Positions 44,343-53,517 of a stretch of 64,000 bases of DNA are shown here, one piece after another. Below the pieces are notes generated by a model. That model was not told the DNA's origin and did no database searches. It saw nothing but the letters and a program-made list of their open reading frames with translations. A program made the translations under genes and the position numbers. How positions within the stretch are numbered: position 1 is the stretch's first letter; each line of letters opens with the position of its first letter. Origin of the DNA: Arthrobacter sp. MYb213 (GTDB lineage: Bacteria; Actinomycetota; Actinomycetes; Actinomycetales; Micrococcaceae); the NCBI RefSeq assembly GCF_002979915.1, contig NZ_PCQA01000003.1:372001-436000 (forward strand), given 5' to 3'.

Positions 44343-46034
44343 TTACGGACTCGGCATGCCTTCACGCCCACCCTCGCGCGGCTCGATCGCTGCCACTTTG
44401 ACGGTTTCCAACCTCGGGTGCAGATGGTCTCGGTTCTCAACCACCCCCGTAACCCAGCTGATCTCCAGCCCGTCCTTGGTGTCCTGAAGGATGGCCAGAT
44501 TGTTATCGAACCACGGACCCAAGATGCCGTCCCAGCGAAAAGGTGGGTCAGGCACATGTGCCCTCCGCGCCATCCAAGCCCCGAACGGGACGGCCGGCCC
44601 CAAAGCCAAAGCTGCGGCAAAGTAGCGCATCAACCGGGGTAGCGGGTTGCGGATGGGCGAACACACAGCCTGCAGGATCCTGCTCCCGGTCTCGCGTTCC
44701 ACCTCGGAGACATAGGAGAAATGCACGTCGCCGGAGAGGAAGGTTACGGACTGCGGGGCGCGACCCCGCTTGCCATCGGCGACCTCGGTGGCCCACCGGG
44801 CCACGTCCTGGAAACTTTGTTGGAACGCCGCCCAATGTTCAAGGTCCACGGTCCGGCGCAATCGTTCGCCGAGCCATGCCTTGGCCTGGCCGCGTTCCCC
44901 GGAGGAAAAGACCTCATTCCACGCTTCCACGTGATGCAGGCCCATGGGCAACAGAAAGGGAAGGGAAGTACCGATCAGCAGGTGACGGAATCCGCCTTGC
45001 ATGTGCTCGTCGAGCCACGCACTTTCCGATGGATCGAGCAGGGCACGCCTTCCGGGGTCGAGGCTGCGCGCGGCACGTGAGTCCACAACGATCAGCCGCA
45101 CCGTATCCCAGTCGCGGCAGTAGCTGAAGCGGTATTCTTCCGGTGCGGCATCGACGCGCTCGGCGAACCGATCTAAGTCGGCAGTGATATCCAATTCTTC
45201 GGGGCCGGGGTGCGCCGCGATGCGTTGCCATAGTGGATCTGCAGCCCGTTCCACACGGGAGAGATTGCCGAGGTGCTGATAGATCCAATATGAGCCGAGG
45301 CCCGCAACAATGCGTTGGTGCCACCAGCTGGTCTGCTCCATGTCCTGTTTCCAACTGCGCGAGGAGTTCCAATCGTCGCGGATGTCGTGGTCGTCGAAGA
45401 TCATGGCGCTGGGCAGGGTGGAAAGAAGCCAACGATTGGCCGGGTCCGACCAAGCCAACCGGTATAGGTGGGCGTATTCCTCAAAGTCCTTCAGCTCGGT
45501 ACCGGGTTCATCTCTGATATCGCGCCGACTGCGGATGAACTCGCGCATCTGGTCACTGGTGGAGTCGGCATAAACCTGATCCCCGAGGAAGAGCATCAAA
45601 TCTGGCCACGGTCCGTGCCCCGGGCCCGACATGGACAGGGCATAGGCGCGCATCGCGTCAACACCGTGCTTGCTGTTGCCCGCCGCGTCGTGCGGAACGC
45701 TGGTGCGGCAGGACCCGAATGCCAGCCGTGGATTCTTCGCGGGGTCGATGGTGGCGATCATGGAATCGGGGAATCTATCCTCGCGCGGCCAGACCAGTTC
45801 CCCATCCAGATACACGCTGTAGGGACTCACACTTCCAACCTTCAGCCCCGTCAGCTGAACTAACGCATAGTGGTGGCCGTGGGCAGCAAAAGTCGGCGCA
45901 CTCCATGTGGATTCACTGCAGCGGACCTCGACGGTGCAAGACCGGGCGGTCTCAACCCAGATGCTGGCGGAGGTGGCATCCACATGGCGCAACATCGGGC
46001 CAAGTACAAGGTCCTGATCGCTTTGCTGGCTCAT
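44343..46034 (-). CDS. PhoD-like metallophosphatase
   Basis: Alkaline phosphatase D-family enzyme, 563 residues. Metal and active-site motifs are FGSCR, FLGDQVYAD, FDDHDIRDDW and SGDVHFSY. There is no clear signal peptide or twin-Arg motif at the N-terminus, so it may be cytosolic, unlike secreted PhoD. ATG 46034 (MSQQSDQ) has AAAGGA. Codon use is more G+C-rich than in the genes before 44 kb. Substrate (phosphodiester or phosphate ester) unknown. Confidence 0.88.
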   Translation of the reverse strand: MSQQSDQDLVLGPMLRHVDATSASIWVETARSCTVEVRCSESTWSAPTFAAHGHHYALVQLTGLKVGSVSPYSVYLDGELVWPREDRFPDSMIATIDPAKNPRLAFGSCRTSVPHDAAGNSKHGVDAMRAYALSMSGPGHGPWPDLMLFLGDQVYADSTSDQMREFIRSRRDIRDEPGTELKDFEEYAHLYRLAWSDPANRWLLSTLPSAMIFDDHDIRDDWNSSRSWKQDMEQTSWWHQRIVAGLGSYWIYQHLGNLSRVERAADPLWQRIAAHPGPEELDITADLDRFAERVDAAPEEYRFSYCRDWDTVRLIVVDSRAARSLDPGRRALLDPSESAWLDEHMQGGFRHLLIGTSLPFLLPMGLHHVEAWNEVFSSGERGQAKAWLGERLRRTVDLEHWAAFQQSFQDVARWATEVADGKRGRAPQSVTFLSGDVHFSYVSEVERETGSRILQAVCSPIRNPLPRLMRYFAAALALGPAVPFGAWMARRAHVPDPPFRWDGILGPWFDNNLAILQDTKDGLEISWVTGVVENRDHLHPRLETVKVAAIEPREGGREGMPSP

Positions 46035-46141
46035 CGTTTTCCTTTCCTGAGGGTGCAGGTCAACCAAGAATGGCACAACAACATCGTTGCGGATAGGCCC
46101 GGCTACCGGGCACAGGAGTAGATGCTGCATAGGATGGGCTG

Positions 46142-46588
46142 ATGAGTGAATCCCCGTATCGCCAAACCCGCAGCCGCCTCGTGGCCGCCACGCCTACAGA
46201 GATCTTCGAACTGCTCACCGATCCTGCTATGCACCCGGTCATCGACGGCTCGGGAACGGTGCGGGCCTCGAACGCGCAGGGAGGCAAGCTCCGCCTGGGC
46301 AGCGAGTTCGGCATGCAGATGCGCTTAGGGGTCCCGTACCGGATCAGCAATACCGTGGTGGAATTCGAGCAGGACCGGCAGATCGCTTGGCGGCACTTCA
46401 GCAGGCATCGGTGGCGCTACGAGCTGGAAGCTGTCGGGTCCGGGACACTGGTCAGCGAAACCTGGGACGCCAGCCGGTTGCGGCACAAGTGGCTGCTGCG
46501 GCTGATGGGCTTCACCCGGAGCACCGGGCCCAATATGGAGCGCACCCTGGAACGGCTGGCCGCGCAGTTCTCCGACCCCACCGAGTAA
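46142..46588 (+). CDS. SRPBCC family protein
   Basis: A 148-residue START-like hydrophobic-ligand fold (polyketide cyclase/dehydrase type). It begins VAATPTEIFELLTDPAMHPVIDGSG, has IAWRHFSRHRWRYEL mid-chain and a C-terminal helix TGPNMERTLERLAAQF. AGGATGGG precedes the ATG. It is divergent from the phosphatase gene. No pathway link is visible. Confidence 0.85.
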   Translation: MSESPYRQTRSRLVAATPTEIFELLTDPAMHPVIDGSGTVRASNAQGGKLRLGSEFGMQMRLGVPYRISNTVVEFEQDRQIAWRHFSRHRWRYELEAVGSGTLVSETWDASRLRHKWLLRLMGFTRSTGPNMERTLERLAAQFSDPTE

Positions 46589-46916
46589 GGGCCTTTGCCC
46601 TCAGCAGCTCGTCGATGACGAGGCAAAACAGCGTGCCTAGCCACAAAGATGCGTTCTTCGGCGGTCCGCTGGGGTAACACGGCAATCTGAGGCGGAGCAA
46701 CTCGGGCTCCTTCACCGTGGTGGCCACACTGTTGGACGTCGCCTCCAAGAACGCGATCGCGGCGAATCCGCGGGCACCGACCCTCGGATGCGGCGATGAT
46801 GGCGCTAGCCACGGGATGATTCTGGCGGCGACGATCAACTGGGACACATGGGCGGTGGCGCGTCGGACCGATACCGTGGTGCCGGGGACGCCCGAGTTGG
46901 TGGAGCCATCACTGTG
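46589..46916 (+). other. Gene-poor stretch
   Basis: A plus-strand frame is open from 46717 to a stop at about 46920, but I recognise no family in it and it has no clear ribosome site. It is probably remnant sequence at the edge of the decayed block. Confidence 0.35.
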
Positions 46917-47440
46917 TTAGACCAGACGTGCCTGAACGGCGGTGGCCATGCTCTGCTCGAAGATGAGTTCCACGGCCTGTGACGTTTCATCCGCCAGCCT
47001 CCTGGCCTTTGTCTCGCCGATGAGCTCGGGCAGCGAATGGATTCCCACAGCTCCTCAAGCCCAGCTCGGAATGTCAGCCCGGAAGAAGGCGCTGCGCCAT
47101 TCTTCGACTATCCGTGCCTCATCCCGCGGCTCGAACTCCGCATTCTCCGACGCGACGCTGTAAAGCACCAGAAGGACTGCGAAGGAGAGCACGATCCGGG
47201 GTGCATCGCCGCCGTATACCCACCGTTCTTGTACCAATGGGAGGTTGCGCGTGGTCCATTTCGACAAGGCAGTGAGCGCAATATCTGCCAGTCGGTGCTG
47301 CAGGAACGGGTTGTAGAAACGTTCTAGGATCTGCTGAGCTAATTCCTCCAGCGCCTGGTGATCCCCGTCGATGGTGGGCAGCGCTTCGGTAGCGATCATC
47401 TGGTTGATGAGCTTGTCCACCAGCGGTATGAATGAGGGAT
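46917..47440 (-). pseudogene. C-terminal remnant of UxaB/mannitol-dehydrogenase-like gene
   Basis: The minus frame carries RFYNPFLQHRLADIALTALS and KWTTRNLPLVQERW, the pattern I associate with the C-terminal half of tagaturonate reductase (UxaB) and related polyol dehydrogenases. The N-terminal half is missing: the frame runs into the antisense of the histidine-phosphatase remnant at about 47440. An in-frame TGA at 47057-47055 follows SWA, and the same frame continues with a plausible tail to TAA at 46917. So it is both truncated and interrupted. Confidence 0.6.
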
Positions 47441-47987
47441 CTTGGGCGCTGTTCCGCCATGGGGAAACCGCGCGGACCAAATCTGGTCGGTTGCAGGGCA
47501 GGGCGGTATCCCACTGAACAACACTGGACGGCAGCAGGCACTTGCAGCGGCAGAAGAACTGGCCGGAGCGGGACAACGGCACATGGCCTTCAGCTCAACG
47601 CTGGGTCGTGCCAGTGAGACTGCCCGGGTCATCTCCACCCGGTTGGGCGTCGACGCCGTGGCAGAGGTGCCCGCATTGGTGGAGCGCGGCTATGGCTCGG
47701 CGGAGGGCGCAAACATCACGGGCTTTGATGAGGTGACTAAACGCAGCCTGATGGAGGGCGGTGAGAGTGTCAAATCCGTGGTGTCTCGCGGCACTGCCGC
47801 ATTCGATTGGTTGAAATCTGTTTATCCTGAACTGCGCATAGTGATATTTAGCCACGGAACACTCATTCGACTGTTGTTCTCGGACTTGTATGGCAAGGAG
47901 CATCTGCGCGTGGCCAACGCTGAAGTCACCGAGTTTGGCGTCAACCTCATTCAGGGTGCGGGGGTGCGGGTACCACAACTGCACTAA
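47428..47987 (+). pseudogene. Histidine phosphatase family gene with frameshift
   Basis: From ATG 47428 one frame reads LFRHGETA...GRLQGRA, the phosphohistidine core and start of a histidine phosphatase, then hits TGA at 47515. A second frame from before that point continues IPLNNTGRQQALAAAEEL and runs to TAG at 47987 with SSTLGRASETA and FSHGTLIRLL, the second catalytic His region. One missing base between GRLQGR and IPLN explains both. The usual W-N after RHGET is also lost. The start abuts the UxaB-like remnant, so this end is rearranged. Confidence 0.7.
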
Positions 47988-48242
47988 ATGCTTCCGGGGA
48001 TGCCTTGGAATGAAGACCTGGATTCCTGGGATCGATTTCCTCGCAACAATATGGAAGACTCCCGTCTGCAGCGCCGAGCAGCCGCCGGTGGGCCAATAGG
48101 ATGTTTGACTCGCCCGGCGCTCGCCGGTGTAGAACTGTAGGATTCTGGTGACTTGTTGGAAAGCTGCACGTGACAGCGAGGTTGCCATTCGCGACGACCA
48201 TTCCCCGCTCTAGTAACTGATTGTCTTTTACAAGGAGCGCGT

Positions 48243-48880
48243 ATGAGTATCCTCGGAACCTCAAACCTCGAAGTCTTCGGACTGAACATTGTAGGAAATA
48301 CCTTCGGGTGGACCACGGGCGAAGCCGCCTCCTACGGTGTGCTTGACGCGTTTGTGGAAGCTGGTGGCAACTTCGTTGACTCCGCTGGTTCCTACCCGGT
48401 GTGAATGGAAGGCAACCCGGGTGGGGAATCCGAGAAAATCATAGGCTCGTGGCTGGACAAGGGTGGTCGTGAACGTCTGTTGGTGGCCACAAAGGTTGCC
48501 CAGCACCCCGAGTTGCCCGAGCCGTCCGTTGGGAACATGGCAGCTGCCACGGTTGCCTCGCTCACACGGTTGGGCACCGATTACATCGACCTGTACTACG
48601 CACACCAGTACGATCCGCACACGCCCATCGCTGAGAGTGCGGCTGCCTTCGACGCCTTGGTGCGCAGTGGCAAAATCCGCCACATAGGCTTTCCAACTTC
48701 CCTGCCGGCAAGATCGATAGGTGGTTCGCCGTTTCGGCTGCTGAGGGTTTTGCCGCTTCATTGGCATTGCAGCCAAAGTGCAACTCGGTGAGCCAGTCCA
48801 GGATTCCGGGGTTTCCCGTTTGTGTTCCCGACCGAAATTTTGAACCGGGCTGGGTGCCCCTAACGTGGCCCGGGAGAGTA
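48243..48880 (+). pseudogene. Aldo/keto reductase gene with in-frame TGA and frameshift
   Basis: The frame opens MSILGTSNLEVFGLNIVGN after AAGGAG and has the AKR landmarks FVDSAGSY, VATKV, LYYAHQ and GKIRHIGF. A TGA at 48402-48404 stands exactly where relatives have Trp (Y-x-x-W-x-x-GN-x-GGESE). Near 48695 the frame shifts: NFPAGKIDRWFAVSAAEGFA continues in another phase, and the C-terminal third is corrupted. The 47988-48242 gap before it holds nothing recognisable. Confidence 0.75.
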
Positions 48881-49068
48881 TATGTCTTCCTCACGCGTAA
48901 ACAGCGTGCGGGTCCGTGAGCAAGGCACTTTTCTTCATCGAATAGCCGCTCGACGATACTGTCACAAATCAGATCCTGACGAGCCGACACGTCACAATCC
49001 ATCGGGTCATCGCAAGCTGAAATTCCTCAACAGCCGAGACAGCTGTCGGACGCGGGCGTTAGCGGCCA

Positions 49069-49563
49069 TCACTGACCAAGTTCTATCGAGCTCGTGTACA
49101 GCTTGAGCAGAGCCTCAGCGACCATCAACAGTTGGTAAGACAACAAAGTCGCGCAAACCGCAGTGGCCCACACTGCTAGATTCGGCCCCGACACGAGAGC
49201 CCCAAATGCAGACCAGGCGGTGCTGGCAACGCCAACGAGGACCGTCCAAATTAAGTGAGTTCCGAGCCCGTCGACGAGAGTCTTCCGCTCTAAATAACCA
49301 GCAGTTTGGGGAGCCGTGGTTATGTCGACCCTTTTCTCCCAAAATCTCATCGCCATGGTGAAAGTTAGGCCAGTGATGATAGAAGTCGCTGTGAGGACCG
49401 CACCCACAGCAATAGTGCTGACGTGCTGCCAAATCATCACGCCTCCGGGGGCCAAAGATAGGACGAGTAGTCCAATCTCTGTCCATCGGATTACGCGCCA
49501 GGAGACTGGTCGAGACTTCGTGAACTGGCCTCGGAATATCTCAGTTGGACTAAGGACTGTCAA
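49069..49563 (-). CDS. Small four-helix membrane protein, possible effector
   Basis: A 164-residue protein with four predicted hydrophobic segments (about 27-45, 47-72, 101-122 and 127-150) and short ends. It starts at TTG 49563, which has GGAGGTGA at good spacing. The 344-residue gene upstream overlaps it by 14 bases, so the two are co-translated. No family is recognised. In defence loci, small membrane proteins next to a soluble partner often act as membrane-disrupting effectors (Kiwa is an example of such a pairing); that reading is inference. Confidence 0.7.
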   Translation of the reverse strand: MTVLSPTEIFRGQFTKSRPVSWRVIRWTEIGLLVLSLAPGGVMIWQHVSTIAVGAVLTATSIITGLTFTMAMRFWEKRVDITTAPQTAGYLERKTLVDGLGTHLIWTVLVGVASTAWSAFGALVSGPNLAVWATAVCATLLSYQLLMVAEALLKLYTSSIELGQ

Positions 49564-50584
49564 AATAGGTCACCTCCCATGGGACGCGCTGGGTTCCGTC
49601 CCAGTTCAAGAACTTACTGTCCTTAGGCAATTTCTGGCCACTTACAATATCAAACTGGCCTGAAATGTCGTCGATGATGTTCTCGCACACACCCAAGAAC
49701 TGCTCATCCGTAGGATAGCTGCTCGTACTGACAACTTGCCCGTTTATCGTTGCTCCGTTGATCGGGTAAATCAGTGCCGGGCCCGCGTCATCGATCTTGA
49801 AAGTCCGAGGGGGGCCATCTCCTGTCTCCACTTTCATAGAGGCTTCCCAGCCCTTTGAATCGATCGGAGCCGACACACCAAACTCACTTCCTTCTTGCGT
49901 AAGAATGCCATAGACCTTCTTTGCGTCAATCTTGTGACCGTTGGCCATTAGATCCTTAACCTTTCGTTTGCCCCGGAAGCCGACACGGATACTAACGCGA
50001 CTACCTGAGTCCAAATACCGACCGCTGGCGTCTCGCTTACCTGGGGCTTTAAAAACAAGATCGCTGTAAGAGGCATTGACGAGTGCAGCCAACGTTGTCA
50101 TGGCATCGATAGAAAAAGTGAGGGCCGGAAATTTTTCAGTCAACACTTGATGGAGCGCCGGCCTCAGGAACGAGATCGCGCCGTAAATGCCGTGCCGCTC
50201 AGCAAAAATCAAAGCAGTATGCCCATTGGGAGGGAAATAGATGAGATGGCGAAGCGCGACATATTCTACGTCCCCGACAGTTCGAGCGACGACGCCCGTA
50301 TGCTGCTTGAGCGTGCTCTGAATGCCTTTCCTTCCAGGCTCGACTTTTAGAAGATAGCCAACCCCTGCAGCCGCCCGGACCGATTTAAGAACATAATGCT
50401 TGTTGGGGTCTTGTTTGTCCTGATACCCACCCGTGCGATTCAGTATCGCCGCCAAGACGTTGCCAGTGGCGTCTTCGAGCCCGGTTTTTTTGCCATCAAT
50501 ATCGGCCAGAGTCTTCGCGACTGGAGGATTACTCCTACGAATTTTCGTCTGGAAGACGTACGGCGCGATCATATAGTTGCTCAA
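49550..50584 (-). CDS. Uncharacterised soluble protein, partner of membrane protein
   Basis: A 344-residue protein with no signal peptide or membrane segment. It has a central pattern YVALRHLIYFPPNGHTALIF then AERHGIYGAISFLRPALHQV, followed by a basic stretch (GFRGKRKVKDL). I do not recognise the family. TTG 50584 is the chosen start because GGGGAA lies upstream; ATG 50572 lacks one. It forms an overlapping two-gene cassette with the four-helix membrane protein and lies among restriction and ATPase genes, so a phage-sensing role is plausible but unproven. Confidence 0.65.
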   Translation of the reverse strand: MSNYMIAPYVFQTKIRRSNPPVAKTLADIDGKKTGLEDATGNVLAAILNRTGGYQDKQDPNKHYVLKSVRAAAGVGYLLKVEPGRKGIQSTLKQHTGVVARTVGDVEYVALRHLIYFPPNGHTALIFAERHGIYGAISFLRPALHQVLTEKFPALTFSIDAMTTLAALVNASYSDLVFKAPGKRDASGRYLDSGSRVSIRVGFRGKRKVKDLMANGHKIDAKKVYGILTQEGSEFGVSAPIDSKGWEASMKVETGDGPPRTFKIDDAGPALIYPINGATINGQVVSTSSYPTDEQFLGVCENIIDDISGQFDIVSGQKLPKDSKFLNWDGTQRVPWEVTYFDSP

Positions 50585-50920
50585 GTTGGCTGTTCCCCAC
50601 TAGTGGACGCGACGAGAGACTGCCGCGTGAATTCGTTCATTTGCTCGTAGAGCCCAATATCGCACAGAATCACGAGGGTATCCCAACCCGCGACCGATGT
50701 CGTATATTACGACGAGCACCAATGACACCGAGCACTAGGCACCCAGATTCAACAGTGGCCTCAGCAACGATTCTGTGCTGGTCAAAAATCACTATCTGAG
50801 TGTCCGAGATCCGGTGGTCGTCCAAATTGACGACCGTGGTTGCAGCGTTAGTGACGCACTAAAGGTGGCTAGCCCCAGGCCAGCCACTACCAACAATTAC
50901 AGACGGTTCACAATCCACTT

Positions 50921-50940
50921 TTTCGGCCCTCGCGGGCTTT
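50921..50940. terminator. Short bidirectional hairpin
   Basis: GCCC-TCGC-GGGC (50926-50937) is flanked by TTTTTC on one side and TTTC on the other. It stands just before the YegP-like gene. A second stem, GTGGCT/AGCCAC, lies at 50865-50887. The rest of 50585-50968 shows no gene. Confidence 0.45.
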
Positions 50941-50968
50941 CAATAGCGAACTAGAAAGGAAAGTACAA

Positions 50969-51166
50969 ATGGCAAAACGGGTGGTAGATGAACGAGGAGA
51001 CGGAAAATGGGGATTGCGGATCGTCGCTGACAACGCCATTATCATTGCCATGGACAGGACCCAAAGCTACGAGAACGAGCACGATGCTCGATCTATGACC
51101 TATAAAATCCTGGGTGGTGAATATGCAGATGCGGAGAAGTCCCGGCGGGAATGGAGCGCTAAGTAA
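50969..51166 (+). CDS. YegP/DUF1508-like small protein
   Basis: A 65-residue protein carrying the single-repeat pattern of the YegP/DUF1508 fold: KWGLRIVADNAIIIAMDRTQ followed by a helix with EHDARSM. Such proteins are small and of unknown function. GGAAAG precedes the ATG. It stands alone on the plus strand between two minus-strand defence-type genes. Confidence 0.6.
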   Translation: MAKRVVDERGDGKWGLRIVADNAIIIAMDRTQSYENEHDARSMTYKILGGEYADAEKSRREWSAK

Positions 51167-51489
51167 TCCAAGGAGCTTCCCCAAACGGATTCATGGCCGC
51201 AGTTCCTAAGATTAGGATCCTAGAAACTTCGGGCATGGCCGAAAGCGTGTGCATCCGCTTTTGCTCCCGGTATAGCCATATAAGATTTCGAAGCGACCTT
51301 GGTGCGATTTGTCGTCTTCGTCAAAGGTGTGCTGTATGCATTCCCTAGATTTTTCTTGCTTACGGCCTCGCGGAGAAATCGCCGATGCTTTGATGGACGT
51401 CGTTCTGGAAGTCTGAGCGGAGTCGGCTAAGGGTGTCCGGGACATTCGGGACAAGAGCACCTTTTCCCCTGTCTCTGTGCAACGAGACG
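51167..51489. other. Intergenic region
   Basis: About 320 bases beyond the convergent ends of two genes. Short open minus frames exist but show no family pattern or ribosome site. I see no element here. Confidence 0.4.
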
Positions 51490-53244
51490 CTACGAGCTGC
51501 CACCCAGTGTCGGGATGTCCGGTAGAGCCTTCTTCTCTTCCTCTGAGAGCACTCGGACAAGCACCTTGCTGTCATCAACGCTCCATACGTCGTATCTGCC
51601 CCCCTCCAGCTCTTGATCTCGCTGATGCAGTGAGCCTGAAAACACGTAGGCGAGATAGCCCAGGTTGACGGATACACCCTGTAACTCGATTCGCCAAGGT
51701 ACAAGCATCGTAAGCGTTCTGACTTCGTCCGATACCGTGGAGTCATGATCCGTTGCAACGAGCGTCATGCGCTCCGTGAGCGTCTGCCCTTGGAGCAGAG
51801 TGCCCGCACGCAGAACCTCGAGAATTGATTTTTCCTCCATGTGTTCAAGATTCGGAAAATGCAGCCTTTGTGCAGTGTGTTCCTGGATGAGTTTGAGCGC
51901 CTCGGCCACGTCGACCCACAGATCGGTAATGTTGGCGTCCCTTTCCATCAACGGCTCTCGAAGGTCAGGTATGGGACCGAATCGCGGAGCGAAGGTCAAC
52001 GTATTAGGGGCTTTCATTTTCTGATAGAAGCGCAGCACTGGCAGAACATCGATGGCAAGCTTTCCATGCGGAGGGTGGACCGTTGTGGCCATCCCCGAGG
52101 TTTGCTCATCCACATCAAACCTCAGACGAACTCCCAAGACGCCGCAGTCATCAATCAGGCGCGACTCCATACCCCTCGGGCCAAGGTCCCCAGCAGGAAC
52201 GCCTGTCGTGGTGTATTCCCGCTGAAATACGAGTGAATCAACCAGGCAGTCTTCCTCGTCGAAGAGCACCAAACGCTGCTCGCGTTCCTCTTCGTGGATA
52301 TCGGAAACCGGAAACACCATTACGCTTGCATTCTCGAAGTCTCCTCCGAGTCCTCCAGGGAACGTAGATGAACCACTAACGCCAGTAGACAACTCCATTG
52401 GACTGCCAAACTTTCTAAAGTCCTGGATTGCGGTCTCTTCCTCGGACTCACGCTTTGCAGTCATGACGACGTTGATCTTCAGCGGATTCAGCTGCGACGC
52501 CACCTGGTTCTTCACATAGACATCTATGCGCACGCTCACCTGTCCGTCGCCCATCAAGGTAGAGAGGACTACCCCGGGTTTGATGTTCGTCAGCTCCTCG
52601 CGCACGTCTTTCCTGTCGGGAGTCTTGAACTGTGGTTCCACATGGATTCCATAGGAGTAGAACGGGTCTTCACGGTTGAGTATCTCCGTGGTCTCCCTGA
52701 GCTCGTCCGCAAAGCCGGAGAAGTCTCTACTTTGGACGTCTTCTTCCCTAATGTTTTTCAGGCGCAATCCCTGGACCATGGATAACGCCATCTTCCGAAT
52801 ACGCTCGGCGTTCCCGCCCAAGTAATAATCAACGATGTGTGGGTATTTGCTGGCCCAAAAATCGCACTGTGTCAAACCATCCCAAATAGGCTCTGGCAGA
52901 TCTTTTCCGGTGACATACTCCGTCACCCACTTCTTCGTTTCTAAGGTTGCGTCCCAAGGCATCACCAAATGCCATTCGTCCACCTGCAAATCTTTGACCC
53001 GGGGGTCAGCGCACAATCTATCGACCGACTTCTTAACCTGGTTTGCCTGGCTAGCTGAAAGGGGACCTGCGAACTTCTTCACTTGGTAGACACGTGTCTT
53101 ATCGGTCTTGACCAACACGTCAATACCACCGTCGCCAATGGACGGAGTGATCCGTTCCGCGGCCGGATGATCCCCGCTGATGAACATCGCGACCACCGAT
53201 TCGATGTCTTCCCCGGTGTATCTCGTCCATTCAATGCGTGACAT
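51490..53244 (-). CDS. Large protein with N-terminal PD-(D/E)XK (Mrr-like) domain
   Basis: A 584-residue protein. The N-terminal domain carries GDGGIDV (37-43) and YQVKKF (53-58), spaced like the Asp and Q-x-K of Mrr-type restriction endonucleases, with a Glu in GEDIE (11-15). The remaining ~450 residues are not recognised; they are acidic, without membrane segments or Walker motifs, and could form a sensor or DNA-recognition region. ATG 53244 has GAGGAGAG. It stands alone next to the IS3 insertion. A modification-dependent or phage-DNA nuclease is likely; the target is unknown. Confidence 0.7.
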   Translation of the reverse strand: MSRIEWTRYTGEDIESVVAMFISGDHPAAERITPSIGDGGIDVLVKTDKTRVYQVKKFAGPLSASQANQVKKSVDRLCADPRVKDLQVDEWHLVMPWDATLETKKWVTEYVTGKDLPEPIWDGLTQCDFWASKYPHIVDYYLGGNAERIRKMALSMVQGLRLKNIREEDVQSRDFSGFADELRETTEILNREDPFYSYGIHVEPQFKTPDRKDVREELTNIKPGVVLSTLMGDGQVSVRIDVYVKNQVASQLNPLKINVVMTAKRESEEETAIQDFRKFGSPMELSTGVSGSSTFPGGLGGDFENASVMVFPVSDIHEEEREQRLVLFDEEDCLVDSLVFQREYTTTGVPAGDLGPRGMESRLIDDCGVLGVRLRFDVDEQTSGMATTVHPPHGKLAIDVLPVLRFYQKMKAPNTLTFAPRFGPIPDLREPLMERDANITDLWVDVAEALKLIQEHTAQRLHFPNLEHMEEKSILEVLRAGTLLQGQTLTERMTLVATDHDSTVSDEVRTLTMLVPWRIELQGVSVNLGYLAYVFSGSLHQRDQELEGGRYDVWSVDDSKVLVRVLSEEEKKALPDIPTLGGSS

Positions 53245-53480
53245 TCAGATCTCTCCTCGGTCGTCTACGGCTTGTTCACATCATAGCGATGCGTATATCC
53301 GCCGACGATCCACGGCCCCCGGCAAACTATCAGGATTAGGTATAAGAGAATGCGCAGTACTGGATACACCGTGTGCAAATGCAACCCATCCGACCAGAGG
53401 AACGTACCCTCGTGTGACTCGTATGTGAAAAAATTTCCATATTCACACTTGGATTCTTCGCCCTGCATAAACGGAATTTT

Positions 53481-53502
53481 TCAAGTCAAACGGTACCAAC
53501 GC
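53481..53502. repeat. IS3 terminal inverted repeat, left
   Basis: TCAAGTCAAACGGTACCAAC followed by GC; its inner 14 bases match the reverse complement of the right repeat exactly. Confidence 0.7.
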
Positions 53503-53517
53503 AAGTCTAAATAACTA

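Noticed and set aside
47441-47582. Extended N-terminus of the UxaB-like minus-strand frame
   Set aside because: This part is the antisense of the histidine-phosphatase remnant and shows no dehydrogenase pattern.
27187-48880. Genetic-code change with TGA read as Trp
   Set aside because: Many genes in the window end in TGA at the expected place with overlapping starts (for example 6318, 7316 and 11663), so TGA is a normal stop here.
49069-50584. Identification of the two-gene cassette as Kiwa (KwaA/KwaB)
   Set aside because: Only the general layout is similar; I could not recognise KwaA or DUF4868 sequence patterns.
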